The notes under the pieces are model-generated. The model saw only the letters and a program-made list of their open reading frames with translations, searched no databases and was not told the DNA's origin. The translations under genes were made by a program, and so were the position numbers. Shown one piece after another: positions 7,556-16,129 of a stretch of 64,000 bases of DNA. The stretch covers positions 1-64,000 of the forward strand of contig JAGBJY010000025.1 in assembly GCA_017934185.1 (NCBI GenBank), given 5' to 3'. Position 1 is the stretch's first letter; every line of letters begins with the position of its first letter. The stretch comes from Bacteroidales bacterium. GTDB taxonomy: Bacteria; Bacteroidota; Bacteroidia; Bacteroidales; UBA932.

Positions 7556-9142
7556 ATGAAACGTATCGCCGCCCTTTTCGTCGCCGTCTGTTTAGGCAGC
7601 AGCCTCATAGCCTCGGCCCAAGAGTATGTTCCCACCCCCGTCACCGTCTCCAAGGAGAAGGTAAAACTGGGCGGAAAGGTATACCTTTCCCATGTGGTCC
7701 TGGAGAAACAGACGCTCTTCAGCATTTCCCGCGCCTACGGGGTCACCGAAGAGGAACTGTATCAGGCCAATCCCACCCTCAGGGAAACCGGACTGCAGAA
7801 AAACGCCATCCTCCTGATTCCCTACAAGGAGGCCGCCCTTCAGGCCGATGGCAGCGCCACCCCCCAGCAGGACTACACGGAGCACACCGTGCGCTGGTAC
7901 GAAGATATCGATGACATTGCCCGGCGCTACGACGTGAGCCCCAAGGAAATCATGGAGGCCAACGGCCTGAAAAGCCGCAAGCTCACCACCCGCCAGGTGC
8001 TCAAGATTCCCATCCGGAAACCCGCCGTGGAGGAAACGCCCGCCACTGAGGAAACTCCTGTAAACCAGGAAGAAGAAGCCGCCCCCGAACAGCCCGAGGA
8101 GACCCCTCTCCCTGCCCAGGAGGAGGGGGTGGAAGAACACAGCAGTTTGCTTACCCTCACCAAAGACATAGTGGAATTCTCCCTGGTCCTTCCCCTTAAA
8201 TCCGGCGCCAGCGAGAGCAATATGGACTTCTACTCCGGCGTGCTCCTGGCCCTGAAGGACATGGAAGCCGAAGGCCTGAAAGTGAAGGCCCATGTCTACG
8301 ACCTGAGCGTCGCCCTTCCGCCCATGGACATGCTGGAAAAGAGCGACTTTGTGCTGGGCCCCATTGTTTCCCGGGACCTGGAAGCCATTTTGCAGCGCCT
8401 GGACGGCAAAGCGCCCGTCATTTCCCCGCTGGACCAGAAAGCCGCTTCCCTCTCGCAGCATTACCACAATTTCATCCAGGTACCCTCGGCCCCCGAAAAC
8501 CAGTACGAAGACCTGGCGCAGTGGGTAAAAGAAGAAGCCGGCCCCGATGACCGCATTATCCTGGTCACGGAAAAAGGCGCCAGCAATATCAGCGCTTCCG
8601 TTTCGGTGCGCAGCGCCCTGGCACGGCGGGAAGTGAACTACGAAATTCTCACCTACTCCATTGTGGAAGGCCGCGGCATTCCCACCACCCTCTCTTCCAT
8701 CATGACGCAGGAGGGCGTGAACCGCGTGCTGGTGGCCTCCGAGAGCGAAGCTTTTGTGGGCGATGCCGTCCGCAACCTGGGAATCATGCTGGGCAAAGGC
8801 TACGATGTGGTCATGTACGCCCCGTCCAAGGTGCGCACCTTCGACACCATTGAAGGCAGCGCCTATCACGACGTTTCCCTGCACATCAGCACGTCTTACC
8901 ACGCCGACTACGCCAACCCTGCCGTAGACCGCTTTGTCCGCGCCTACCGTTCCCTCTTCCGCACGGAACCGTCCCAGTTCGCGTTCCAGGGCTACGACAC
9001 CACCCGTTTCTTCGCACAAAAGGTGGCCAGCGGCCTTCACACAGACTTCAGTTTCACCCCGGACGCCAACGGCAACCTGGTGAACCGTGCCGTACGCCGG
9101 ATTGTGTTCAAGAAAGACTACACCACCGTTATCGAACGTTAA
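7556..9142 (+). CDS. LysM-domain protein with periplasmic-binding fold
   Basis: A 528-residue exported protein. After a signal peptide (ends LIASAQ) two LysM-like peptidoglycan-binding units follow (about residues 38-90 and 103-155), then a linker rich in Pro and Glu, then a domain (about 205-520) that resembles the type 1 periplasmic ligand-binding fold of ABC amino-acid receptors. Such proteins are widespread in Bacteroidales and are often annotated as ABC substrate-binding proteins, but no permease is nearby; a role in cell-envelope sensing or organisation is as likely. The start at 7556 gives an intact signal peptide; an upstream in-frame ATG overlaps the previous gene. Confidence 0.75.
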   Translation: MKRIAALFVAVCLGSSLIASAQEYVPTPVTVSKEKVKLGGKVYLSHVVLEKQTLFSISRAYGVTEEELYQANPTLRETGLQKNAILLIPYKEAALQADGSATPQQDYTEHTVRWYEDIDDIARRYDVSPKEIMEANGLKSRKLTTRQVLKIPIRKPAVEETPATEETPVNQEEEAAPEQPEETPLPAQEEGVEEHSSLLTLTKDIVEFSLVLPLKSGASESNMDFYSGVLLALKDMEAEGLKVKAHVYDLSVALPPMDMLEKSDFVLGPIVSRDLEAILQRLDGKAPVISPLDQKAASLSQHYHNFIQVPSAPENQYEDLAQWVKEEAGPDDRIILVTEKGASNISASVSVRSALARREVNYEILTYSIVEGRGIPTTLSSIMTQEGVNRVLVASESEAFVGDAVRNLGIMLGKGYDVVMYAPSKVRTFDTIEGSAYHDVSLHISTSYHADYANPAVDRFVRAYRSLFRTEPSQFAFQGYDTTRFFAQKVASGLHTDFSFTPDANGNLVNRAVRRIVFKKDYTTVIER

Positions 9143-9163
9143 ATAAAATAAGGTATATATTAT

Positions 9164-10087
9164 ATGGAACTTGTCAAATGTCTGATTCTGGGCGGAGGCC
9201 CTGCCGGTTTTACGGCCGCCATCTACGCCGCCCGTGCCAACCTCTCCCCCGTGGTCTATGAGGGCGTACAGCCGGGAGGTCAGCTCACAACCACCACCAT
9301 CGTGGAAAACTTCCCCGGTTTCCCCGACGGAGTGGACGCCAACACCCTTATGGAAAACATGCGCACGCAAGCCAGGCATTTCGGGGCCGATGTGCGCATG
9401 GGCACCGCCACCCAGGTTACCCTGGACAAAAGCCCGTTCAAAGTGGTCATTGACGGCAGCACCGAGCTTGAGGCCGAGACCCTCATCATTGCCACCGGCG
9501 CCACGGCCCGTTATCTGGGCCTTCCCTCCGAAGAGAAATTCAAGGGGGCCGGCGTAAGTGCCTGCGCCACCTGCGACGGCTTCTTCTACCGCAAAAAGAC
9601 CGTCGCCGTAGTGGGCGGCGGGGACACTGCCTGCGAAGAAGCCATCTACCTGGCTTCGCTGGCCAAGAAAGTGTACATGATTGTGCGCCGGGACGTCTTC
9701 CGCGCCTCCAAAATCATGCAGGAGAAGGTGTTCAAGACCGAAAACATTGAGGTGCTGTGGAACTGCAACACGCAGGAAGTGCTGGGGGACGCCCTGGGCG
9801 TGACCGGGGCCCGGCTGCTGCGCAAAGACGGCACCGTTTTTGATATTGCCATCGACGGATTTTTCCTGGCCATAGGACATACGCCGCAATCGGCCCTGTT
9901 CGCCCCCTGGCTGGAACTGGATGAAAACGGTTACATCCTTACCCGGGGAAAGAGCTCCTGCACCAGCGTACCGGGCGTTTTTGCCGCCGGTGACGTACAG
10001 GATCCCCGCTACCGCCAGGCTGTGACCGCCGCCGCATCAGGATGCATGGCAGCCCGTGACGCGGAAAAATTCATCCTGGAAAAGTAA
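9164..10087 (+). CDS. trxB: Thioredoxin-disulfide reductase
   Basis: A 307-residue low-molecular-weight thioredoxin reductase that uses NADPH and FAD to reduce thioredoxin. The N-terminal GGGPAGFTAAIYAAR motif binds FAD, the redox-active CATCDG (near residue 131) is the catalytic disulfide, GGGDTACEEA is the NADPH-binding motif, and GVFAAGDVQDPRYRQ near the end is the second FAD motif. Length is standard. Cytoplasmic. Confidence 0.97.
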   Translation: MELVKCLILGGGPAGFTAAIYAARANLSPVVYEGVQPGGQLTTTTIVENFPGFPDGVDANTLMENMRTQARHFGADVRMGTATQVTLDKSPFKVVIDGSTELEAETLIIATGATARYLGLPSEEKFKGAGVSACATCDGFFYRKKTVAVVGGGDTACEEAIYLASLAKKVYMIVRRDVFRASKIMQEKVFKTENIEVLWNCNTQEVLGDALGVTGARLLRKDGTVFDIAIDGFFLAIGHTPQSALFAPWLELDENGYILTRGKSSCTSVPGVFAAGDVQDPRYRQAVTAAASGCMAARDAEKFILEK

Positions 10088-10100
10088 ATTTTTAGATACT

Positions 10101-10934
10101 ATGAGAAAACTCAAAATGGCTGCTGCCGCCCTGTGCTGCGTTCTTGGAGCTTTTGCCTGCAAGAGCCAGTACGAGGTACTCCTTACCTCCAACGACGTGG
10201 ACGCCAAGTATGAGGCCGCCATGAACTACTTCAACAACAAGAAGTACCAGAAGGCCGCCCAGCTCTTTGAATCCATGGCCGTGCTTACCAGCGGCACCTC
10301 CCGCGACGACACCGTGCAGTACTACTGGGGCCTTTCCAATTACCGCAACAAGGATTTCTATACGGCAGAGTCCAATTTTCAGCGCTTTGTCCAGAACTTC
10401 CCGCGCAGCCCCTTCGCCCAGGACGCCGAGTTCTACCGCCTGGACTGCCTGTACAGGGCCACCTACCGCTGGGAGCTGGACCAGCTGCCCACCCGCAGCT
10501 GCATGGCCGCCATTGCCGAGTATATGCGCGAGCATCCGGAGAACGACGTCCACAGGCAGGCCTGCCACCACATGATGCTGGATCTGCAGGAGCGCCTGGA
10601 CCGCAAAGACTTTGAGGCCGGCCGGCAGTATTACAATATGGAAGACTATCCCGCCGCCCGCGTCAAACTGCGCAATGTCCTGAAAACCAACGCAGACAAT
10701 GTATACCGCGAGGATGTGCTGTACTATCTGGCCATGTCTTCCTACCACTACGCCCGCCTGAGCGTCTGGCAGAAACAGAAAGAGCGTTACCTCACCTTCG
10801 TGGACGACTACCTGAACTTTGTGGGAGAGTATCCGGAAAGCCATTACCGCTCCGAACTGGACGGCCACTACCGCCGGGTCCAGAAGTTTTTGGGCCGAAG
10901 CGGCGTGAGCACCGACGATGTGAAAAATAATTGA
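10101..10934 (+). CDS. bamD: Outer membrane assembly lipoprotein BamD
   Basis: A 277-residue lipoprotein with TPR-like helical repeats, the BAM subunit that binds BamA and barrel precursors. The lipobox is GAFAC (cysteine about residue 20). Repeats such as YEAAMNYFNNKKYQKAAQLFE and YFAESNFQRF-like helices (residues 35-180) match the YfiO/BamD family. The start at 10101 gives the signal peptide directly; the longer frame into trxB is not needed. It lies 13 bases after trxB and before rpoZ. Confidence 0.88.
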   Translation: MRKLKMAAAALCCVLGAFACKSQYEVLLTSNDVDAKYEAAMNYFNNKKYQKAAQLFESMAVLTSGTSRDDTVQYYWGLSNYRNKDFYTAESNFQRFVQNFPRSPFAQDAEFYRLDCLYRATYRWELDQLPTRSCMAAIAEYMREHPENDVHRQACHHMMLDLQERLDRKDFEAGRQYYNMEDYPAARVKLRNVLKTNADNVYREDVLYYLAMSSYHYARLSVWQKQKERYLTFVDDYLNFVGEYPESHYRSELDGHYRRVQKFLGRSGVSTDDVKNN

Positions 10935-10987
10935 AACTTCCGGAGCGCAGCGGCAGTAAGAAATATAGACTAAGGTAAAAAATCAAT

Positions 10988-11329
10988 ATGGAAAACAAGA
11001 AAAAAGTTCCCGTGAACACCGTTACGCGGGACATCAAGAATCTGGCCGCCCCCACCGGCAACATCTATGAATCCGTTGTGATTCTGTACAAGCGGGCCAA
11101 CCAGATAGCCATGGCCGAGAAGAAGGAACTGATGAAGAAACTGGACGAGTTCCGCGGCGACCGTGACACCATGGAAGAAGTGTTTGAGAACAAGGAGCAG
11201 ATTGAAATCTCCAAGTACTATGAGCGCCAGCCCAAACCGGACCTGGTAGCCATCGCAGAATTCGAAGAAGGAGATTTGTATTACCGCAAAGCCGGCACCG
11301 ACACTACCATCGAGATCAAGGGAGAATAA
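10988..11329 (+). CDS. rpoZ: RNA polymerase omega subunit, Bacteroidota type
   Basis: A 113-residue protein of the Rpb6/omega family in the form found in Bacteroidota. The stretch GNIYESVVILYKRANQIA (residues 26-43) is the conserved omega core that clamps the beta-prime C-terminus; the tail is longer and more acidic than in E. coli omega. Its place between bamD and recN is a familiar Bacteroidales order. Role: assembly and stability of RNA polymerase. Confidence 0.85.
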   Translation: MENKKKVPVNTVTRDIKNLAAPTGNIYESVVILYKRANQIAMAEKKELMKKLDEFRGDRDTMEEVFENKEQIEISKYYERQPKPDLVAIAEFEEGDLYYRKAGTDTTIEIKGE

Positions 11330-11333
11330 GGCT

Positions 11334-12971
11334 ATGCTGTACAGCCTCAGCGTCTCCAACTACATTTTGATAGGCTCTCTGGAAACCACGTTTCCGGAGG
11401 GTTTAGTCATTATTAGCGGAGAGACCGGGGCCGGAAAATCCATCCTCCTGGGAGCCCTGTCGCTGGTTTTGGGCGTCAAGGCCGATGCCTCCATGGTAGG
11501 TGAGGCCTCTGACCACTGCGTTGTAGAAGCCGAATTTGACCTCAGCGGCGCCGTCCGGGAAATCCTTGCCCGGGCCGACCTTCCCTCGGAGGGAGAACGC
11601 CTGATCCTCAGGCGCACCGTTGCCAAGAGCGGACGCTCCCGCTGCTTTGCCAATGATGAGCCCGCACCGGTGAGCGTGCTGCAGGACTTGTCGGCCCATC
11701 TGGTGGATATCCATTCCCAGCACCAGACCCTTCGGCTGCAGGACGAAAACTTCCGGATGGAAGCCCTGGATTTGCACGCCGGAGCCGGCGCCTTGCACCT
11801 TGCCTGCACCCAGGCTTGGAACAAGGTTCTGGAAGAGCGCCGCAATTTGCAGGACATCCGGCAGCGCAAAGCCCAGGCCCTGGAGCAGCAGGACTACAAC
11901 CAGGCACGCTGGCAGCGCCTTCAGGAGGCGTCCCTTCTGCCCGGAGAAATGGAAAGCCTGGAGGCCGAAGAAAAACAGCTGGCCCATGCCGAGGAAATCA
12001 AAGAAACCCTCTGCGGCCTGGAGCAGCTGTTCGGGGCCGATGAAGGCAATCCCTCGCAGCTGCTGCGGGAGGCAGGAAAGTTGCTGGACAAAGCGGGACG
12101 CTACGTCCCTTCCCTTAAGGAACTGTCGGCCCGGGTGACATCGGCCCGGCTGGAACTGGAGGATATTGCCCAGGAAGTGGCGGCGCTGAACAGCCGCACC
12201 GAAGCCTCGCCGGAGCGCCTGATGCAGGTACAGGAAAGGCTGTCGCTGCTGCAAAAGCTGCTGCAAAAGCACGGCGTTTCCACGGTGGAAGAACTCATGG
12301 CCGAAAGAGACCGCCTGGAAAGCCTGGTGGTGGATGCATCTTCCCTGGAAGCCCAGGAAAAGGCTGCCCTGAAAGCCCTGGCTGACGCCGAAAAAGCGCA
12401 TGCGCTGCGCTGCGAAGAGCTTCATCAAAAACGCAGTGAGGCCGCCATCCCCTTTGCCCTGGCTGTCCGGGAGCATCTGCATTTCCTGGAACTGGACCAT
12501 GCCGCCTTTGAAGTGCAGCTGGAGCCCACCGAGGCAGGCGCCCACGGCAGTGAACGGGTGAATTTCCTCTTCTCCGCCTCCGGCAAAGGCCTCGCAGACC
12601 TTAGCAAAGCCGCCTCCGGCGGTGAGCTTTCCCGGATTATGCTCAGCATCAAGGCCGTCATGGCCGCGCACAAAAACCTGCCCACCCTGGTGTTCGACGA
12701 GATCGATACCGGCGTTTCCGGCTCGGCCGCCGACAAGATGGGGCAGCTGGTCTGCCGCATGGGGCAGCACATGCAGGTGTTCGCCATTACCCACCTCCCC
12801 CAGGTGGCCGCCAAGGGAAGCGCCCATTTCCTGGTAAGCAAAACAGGTGGCAGCACAACGGTAAGGCTGCTGGACAAGGAAGGGCGCATCGGCGAACTGG
12901 CCCGGATGCTTTCCGGCACCCGCATCACCCAGGCCGCCATCGCCAATGCCGAAACCCTGCTAAACGCCTGA
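11334..12971 (+). CDS. recN: DNA repair protein RecN
   Basis: A 545-residue SMC-like ATPase that acts in double-strand-break repair. Walker A GETGAGKS lies near residue 30, the ABC signature KAASGGELSRIML near residue 425 and Walker B LVFDEIDTGVSG near 450. The middle (about 160-370) is coiled-coil with many Glu, Leu and Gln. Length is normal. It starts 4 bases after rpoZ. Confidence 0.95.
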   Translation: MLYSLSVSNYILIGSLETTFPEGLVIISGETGAGKSILLGALSLVLGVKADASMVGEASDHCVVEAEFDLSGAVREILARADLPSEGERLILRRTVAKSGRSRCFANDEPAPVSVLQDLSAHLVDIHSQHQTLRLQDENFRMEALDLHAGAGALHLACTQAWNKVLEERRNLQDIRQRKAQALEQQDYNQARWQRLQEASLLPGEMESLEAEEKQLAHAEEIKETLCGLEQLFGADEGNPSQLLREAGKLLDKAGRYVPSLKELSARVTSARLELEDIAQEVAALNSRTEASPERLMQVQERLSLLQKLLQKHGVSTVEELMAERDRLESLVVDASSLEAQEKAALKALADAEKAHALRCEELHQKRSEAAIPFALAVREHLHFLELDHAAFEVQLEPTEAGAHGSERVNFLFSASGKGLADLSKAASGGELSRIMLSIKAVMAAHKNLPTLVFDEIDTGVSGSAADKMGQLVCRMGQHMQVFAITHLPQVAAKGSAHFLVSKTGGSTTVRLLDKEGRIGELARMLSGTRITQAAIANAETLLNA

Positions 12972-12975
12972 GCGT

Positions 12976-13431
12976 ATGAGCCTTCCCGTTCTATATCCCG
13001 CTCCCACCCTGGAGGAATTCCGGACGCTGCTGAGGCGTCACAAACTCAAAGCCACCCGGCAGCGCACCGCCGTGCATGAGGTGATGATGGAACTGCATCA
13101 CGCATCGGCCGACAAAGTGCGGGAACAGCTGGCCCAGAAGGGCTCCCGGGTCACAGCCGCCTCGGTATACAACATCCTGTCAGACCTGGCCGACTGCCAT
13201 ATTTACAGCCGCCGGATGTCGGCCAACGGAAAAATGTACTTTGACGTGGTTTCCGCCCGGCACATCCACCTGTACGACCGCGAGAACCATACTTACCGCG
13301 ACTTGGCCGACGAAGAGCTGAGCGCGCTGGTGAGTTCCCACCTCAAAAGAAGAAAATTCAAGGGCTATACCATAGAAGACATTGATATTCAGATTATTGC
13401 CCGTCCAACCCGCAAAAACAAAAACGCATGA
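12976..13431 (+). CDS. Fur-family transcriptional regulator lacking zinc cysteines
   Basis: A 151-residue protein with the Fur winged helix (HKLKATRQRTAVHEVMMEL and TAASVYNILSDLADC, residues 22-75) and a short dimerisation domain. In typical Fur and PerR proteins the C-terminal domain carries a histidine cluster and two CxxC pairs; here the equivalent stretch reads RHIHLYDRENHTYRD and there are no CxxC motifs at all. It may bind metal through His/Asp/Glu only. Metal and targets are unknown. It starts 4 bases after recN and its stop overlaps the next ATG. Confidence 0.8.
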   Translation: MSLPVLYPAPTLEEFRTLLRRHKLKATRQRTAVHEVMMELHHASADKVREQLAQKGSRVTAASVYNILSDLADCHIYSRRMSANGKMYFDVVSARHIHLYDRENHTYRDLADEELSALVSSHLKRRKFKGYTIEDIDIQIIARPTRKNKNA

Positions 13432-14078
13432 AAAAATACCTTTTCCCTTCACTGATGGTCCTTTGCCTCACGGCTGTTTCCTCCTGCATCGGCGAAGATG
13501 TTTTCACCGTGAACAATGTCGAGGAGCTGGTTACCGTGAACGGCGATGCCCTTGTCAGTGATTTCGGCAACGTTTTCACCGTCACGGACAACCAGACCGG
13601 AAAAACGGACTGGAAAATCAGCGGAACGCGTTATCTTGCCCTCTTCGACATCCTGAACCGCTCCCTGGAGATCAAGCTCAAGCAGATGGAAAAGATAGAG
13701 ATTGTGCATCCGGAAGAGAAAGTGGAGTGGGTGACGGTTCCCAAGGATCCAGTTTACCTTGTGGCAACCAGCGTCAGCGGCGGATACGCCAATGTATTTT
13801 TCCAGACGTACAAAGCCAAAAACAGCGACTACCCGGTGAATATCTTCTGGCAGATAGAGGAGAAAAACGGCAGCGCCAAGCTCTATCTGTATGTTGACGG
13901 CAACAATGAGAATCCGGCCTTCCTGGAACAGAGCCAGCTGGAGACGGTGAACCATTATGTAAGCATCCCCCTGGATTTCAATACCATCGGCAGCCTTTCC
14001 CTTACCACCCACGTGCTGTTCACCCAGTCTGAAGGAAAGTATGAGATTGTCCAAAACACGTACCCGTTCCGGATATAA
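13428..14078 (+). CDS. Lipoprotein resembling NigD-like proteins
   Basis: A 216-residue predicted lipoprotein (lipobox AVSSC, cysteine near residue 20). The beta-rich body with a KISGTRYLALFDILN segment and a PVYLVATSVSGGYANVFFQ segment resembles the NigD-like lipoproteins of Bacteroidales, whose function is unknown. The match is from memory of the family pattern and not firm. It overlaps the Fur-family gene by ATGA, so translation is probably coupled. Confidence 0.5.
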   Translation: MKKYLFPSLMVLCLTAVSSCIGEDVFTVNNVEELVTVNGDALVSDFGNVFTVTDNQTGKTDWKISGTRYLALFDILNRSLEIKLKQMEKIEIVHPEEKVEWVTVPKDPVYLVATSVSGGYANVFFQTYKAKNSDYPVNIFWQIEEKNGSAKLYLYVDGNNENPAFLEQSQLETVNHYVSIPLDFNTIGSLSLTTHVLFTQSEGKYEIVQNTYPFRI

Positions 14079-14080
14079 AC

Positions 14081-14107
14081 AAAAAGAGCCGCCGGAAGCG
14101 ACTCTTT
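14081..14107 (-). terminator. Terminator of tRNA-His
   Basis: On the minus strand AAAGAG-TCGC pairs with GGCG/GCTCTTT, with one mismatch, and ends in TTTTTG directly before the end of the convergent lipoprotein gene. It lies 5 bases past the tRNA 3' end. Confidence 0.65.
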
Positions 14108-14111
14108 GAAG

Positions 14112-14185
14112 GGTGGATGATGGGGCTCGAACCCACGACACTCGGAACCACAATCCGATGCTCTACCGACTGAACTACATCCACC
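14112..14185 (-). tRNA. tRNA-His (GTG)
   Basis: Cloverleaf read on the minus strand: acceptor GTGGATG pairs with CATCCAC, the extra G at -1 faces discriminator C (both hallmarks of tRNA-His), the D arm is GTTCAGTCGGTAGAGC, the anticodon stem TCGGA/TCCGA encloses the loop TTGTGGT with anticodon GTG, and the T arm carries GGTTCGAGCC. The 3' CCA is not encoded. Confidence 0.97.
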
Positions 14186-14198
14186 ATGTTTGGGACTG

Positions 14199-14229
14199 CA
14201 AATGTACGGATTTTTTCCGTTATTCCAAA
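14199..14229 (-). promoter_or_regulatory. Promoter of tRNA-His
   Basis: On the minus strand a -33 TTTG (14229-14226) and a -7 TACATTTG (14206-14199) are 19 bases apart, the consensus spacing for Bacteroidota. The tRNA begins 13 bases downstream. This is the best complete promoter in the window. Confidence 0.75.
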
Positions 14230-14254
14230 AAATAAATTAAAATAACACCATAGT

Positions 14255-16039
14255 ATGTCAAAACGCGAAATCAAGTTCTCCCTTGTATACAGGGACATGT
14301 GGCAAAGCTCCGGGAAATACGTTCCCCGGGTGGACCAGCTGGTGGAAGTAGCGCCGGCCATCATCGACATGGGATGCTTTGACCGTGTGGAAACCAATGG
14401 CGGTGCGTTTGAACAGGTGAACCTCCTGTTTGGCGAGAACCCCAACAAGGCGGTGCGCGCCTGGACAGCCCCTTTCCACAAGGCCGGCATCCAGACCCAC
14501 ATGCTGGAACGCGGCCTGAACGCCCTCAGAATGAACCCCGTCCCCCTGGATGTGCGCGAACTCATGTTCAAGGTCAAGAAGAAACAGGGAACGGACATTG
14601 CCCGTTCATTCTGCGGCCTCAACGACCACCGCAACCTCAAAGGTTCTGTCATCGGCGCCAAGAAGGGCGGCATGATTTCGCAGGTGGCGCTTTCCATCAC
14701 CCACTCCCCCGTGCATACCGTGGCCTATTACATGGATATTGTGGACAAGGTGGTGGAATACGGGGCCGATGAGATTTGCCTCAAGGACATGGCCGGCATC
14801 GGCCGTCCCAACGTTCTGGGAGAGCTGGTGGCCGATATCAAGAAAAAGTATCCCCACATCAAGGTGCAGTACCATGGCCACACCGGCCCTGGTTTTTCTG
14901 TGGCCTCCATGCTGGAAGTGGCCCGCGCCGGAGCCGATTACCTGGACGTCGCCGTAGAACCCCTCTCCTGGGGCAAGGTGCATCCGGACGTGATTACCAT
15001 CCGTGAAATGCTGCGTTGCGACGGCTTCCTGGTGAAAGACCTGAACATGGACGCCTATATGGAAGTGCGCCGCCTTACCCAGAAGTTCATGGACGATTTC
15101 CTGGGCTACTGGATTAACCCTTCCAACAAGCTCATGACCTCCCTCCTGGTAGGCTGCGGCCTGCCCGGCGGCATGATGGGCTCCATGATGGCCGACCTTA
15201 AAGGCTTCCAGGGGGCCATCAATGCCGCCCAGCGCGCCCACGGCCGTCCCGAGATGAGCCTGGACACCCTCATGGTGAAACTCTTCGAAGAAGTGGAATA
15301 CGTATGGCCGCGCCTGGGATACCCGCCGCTCGTGACTCCGTTCAGCCAGTATGTAAAGAACACGGCCCTGATGAACCTCTTCAACATGCTCAATGACAAG
15401 CCCCGCTGGACCACCATCGACAAGGATACCTGGGGCATGATTCTGGGGAACATGGGCAAACTGCCCGGGCAACTTTCTCCCGAGATTGTGGCGCTGGCCA
15501 AAGAGAAAGGGCTGGAATTCAGCACCGGCAACCCGCAGGACAACTATCCCGACGAGCTCCCGAGGTTCCGCGCGATGATGGACCAGGAAGGCTGGGATTA
15601 CGGCGAAGACGACGAAGAGCTCTTCGAGCTGGCCATGCACGAGCGCCAGTACCGCGACTACCGCAGCGGCGTGGCCAAGGAGCGCTTCAACAAGGAACTG
15701 GAAGAACTCCGTGCCAAGGCAGGTGCTCCCATTGTGGTGGAGCGTCCCGTAGTGGAAATGCCCAAATTCCCGGTAGAAGAATATGTGGACCGCTATCCCA
15801 AAGCCACGCCCGTTCAGTGCCCGGTAAAGGGCCAGCTTCTGTGGGAGCTGGACGTGGACGATGCCTCCAAAGCCCCGGTCACGGGCCGGAAAGTAAAGGC
15901 CGGAGAAGTCATCGGCCATGTACAGACTTATTACGGCCTGGAAGAGATTGTCGCCGCCACGGACGGCCTGCTGGTGGCCGTTTTGGGCAAGCAGGGAGAC
16001 GCCGTTTCCAAGGGTGAAATTGTTGCATTTGTGCAATAA
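14255..16039 (+). CDS. Carboxyltransferase subunit (oxaloacetate decarboxylase alpha / PycB type)
   Basis: A 594-residue HMG-CoA-lyase-like TIM barrel of the family that includes oxaloacetate decarboxylase alpha, pyruvate carboxylase B and the transcarboxylase 5S subunit. It moves CO2 between biotin and a keto acid. Seen: YRDMWQSSGK near residue 12 (catalytic Arg/Asp/Gln region), the KDMAGIG lysine that is carbamylated or metal-binding, and the HGH metal ligands in YHGHTGPGF. The C-terminus (about 525-594) has the fold pattern of a biotinyl domain, but where EAMKM should be it reads HVQTYYGLEE (555-564): the biotin lysine is absent. A separate biotin carrier would be needed; none is in the window. 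Its direction and partner are therefore open. Confidence 0.82.
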   Translation: MSKREIKFSLVYRDMWQSSGKYVPRVDQLVEVAPAIIDMGCFDRVETNGGAFEQVNLLFGENPNKAVRAWTAPFHKAGIQTHMLERGLNALRMNPVPLDVRELMFKVKKKQGTDIARSFCGLNDHRNLKGSVIGAKKGGMISQVALSITHSPVHTVAYYMDIVDKVVEYGADEICLKDMAGIGRPNVLGELVADIKKKYPHIKVQYHGHTGPGFSVASMLEVARAGADYLDVAVEPLSWGKVHPDVITIREMLRCDGFLVKDLNMDAYMEVRRLTQKFMDDFLGYWINPSNKLMTSLLVGCGLPGGMMGSMMADLKGFQGAINAAQRAHGRPEMSLDTLMVKLFEEVEYVWPRLGYPPLVTPFSQYVKNTALMNLFNMLNDKPRWTTIDKDTWGMILGNMGKLPGQLSPEIVALAKEKGLEFSTGNPQDNYPDELPRFRAMMDQEGWDYGEDDEELFELAMHERQYRDYRSGVAKERFNKELEELRAKAGAPIVVERPVVEMPKFPVEEYVDRYPKATPVQCPVKGQLLWELDVDDASKAPVTGRKVKAGEVIGHVQTYYGLEEIVAATDGLLVAVLGKQGDAVSKGEIVAFVQ

Positions 16040-16079
16040 ATCCTGTAAAACCACACAAAAATCCTGTAAAACCACACAA
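16038..16079 (+). repeat. Perfect 21-bp tandem repeat
   Basis: The unit AAATCCTGTAAAACCACACAA occurs twice head to tail, starting in the stop codon of the preceding gene. The second unit is also the left arm of the hairpin at 16068-16102, so the first unit could pair with the same right arm. Confidence 0.85.
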
Positions 16080-16110
16080 TCTTTCAACCGATTGTGTGGT
16101 TTGTCTTTTC
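16069..16110 (+). terminator. Hairpin terminator after the carboxyltransferase gene
   Basis: AAACCACACAAT (16069-16080) pairs perfectly with ATTGTGTGGTTT (16091-16102) around a 10-base loop, followed by GTCTTTTC. The T tract is weak, so read-through into radC is possible. Confidence 0.6.
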
Positions 16111-16129
16111 TGCCCCTTATCTTAGCGGC

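Noticed and set aside
7592..9889. Long antisense open frame of 765 codons opposite the LysM and trxB genes
   Set aside because: The plus-strand genes have clear families; the antisense translation is Gly/His-rich with no motif, a common artefact in GC-rich coding DNA. The same applies to long frames at 14606-16756, 22965-25103 and 57769-60081.
16038..16079. CRISPR array
   Set aside because: The two 21-base units are directly adjacent with no spacer, and there are no cas genes.
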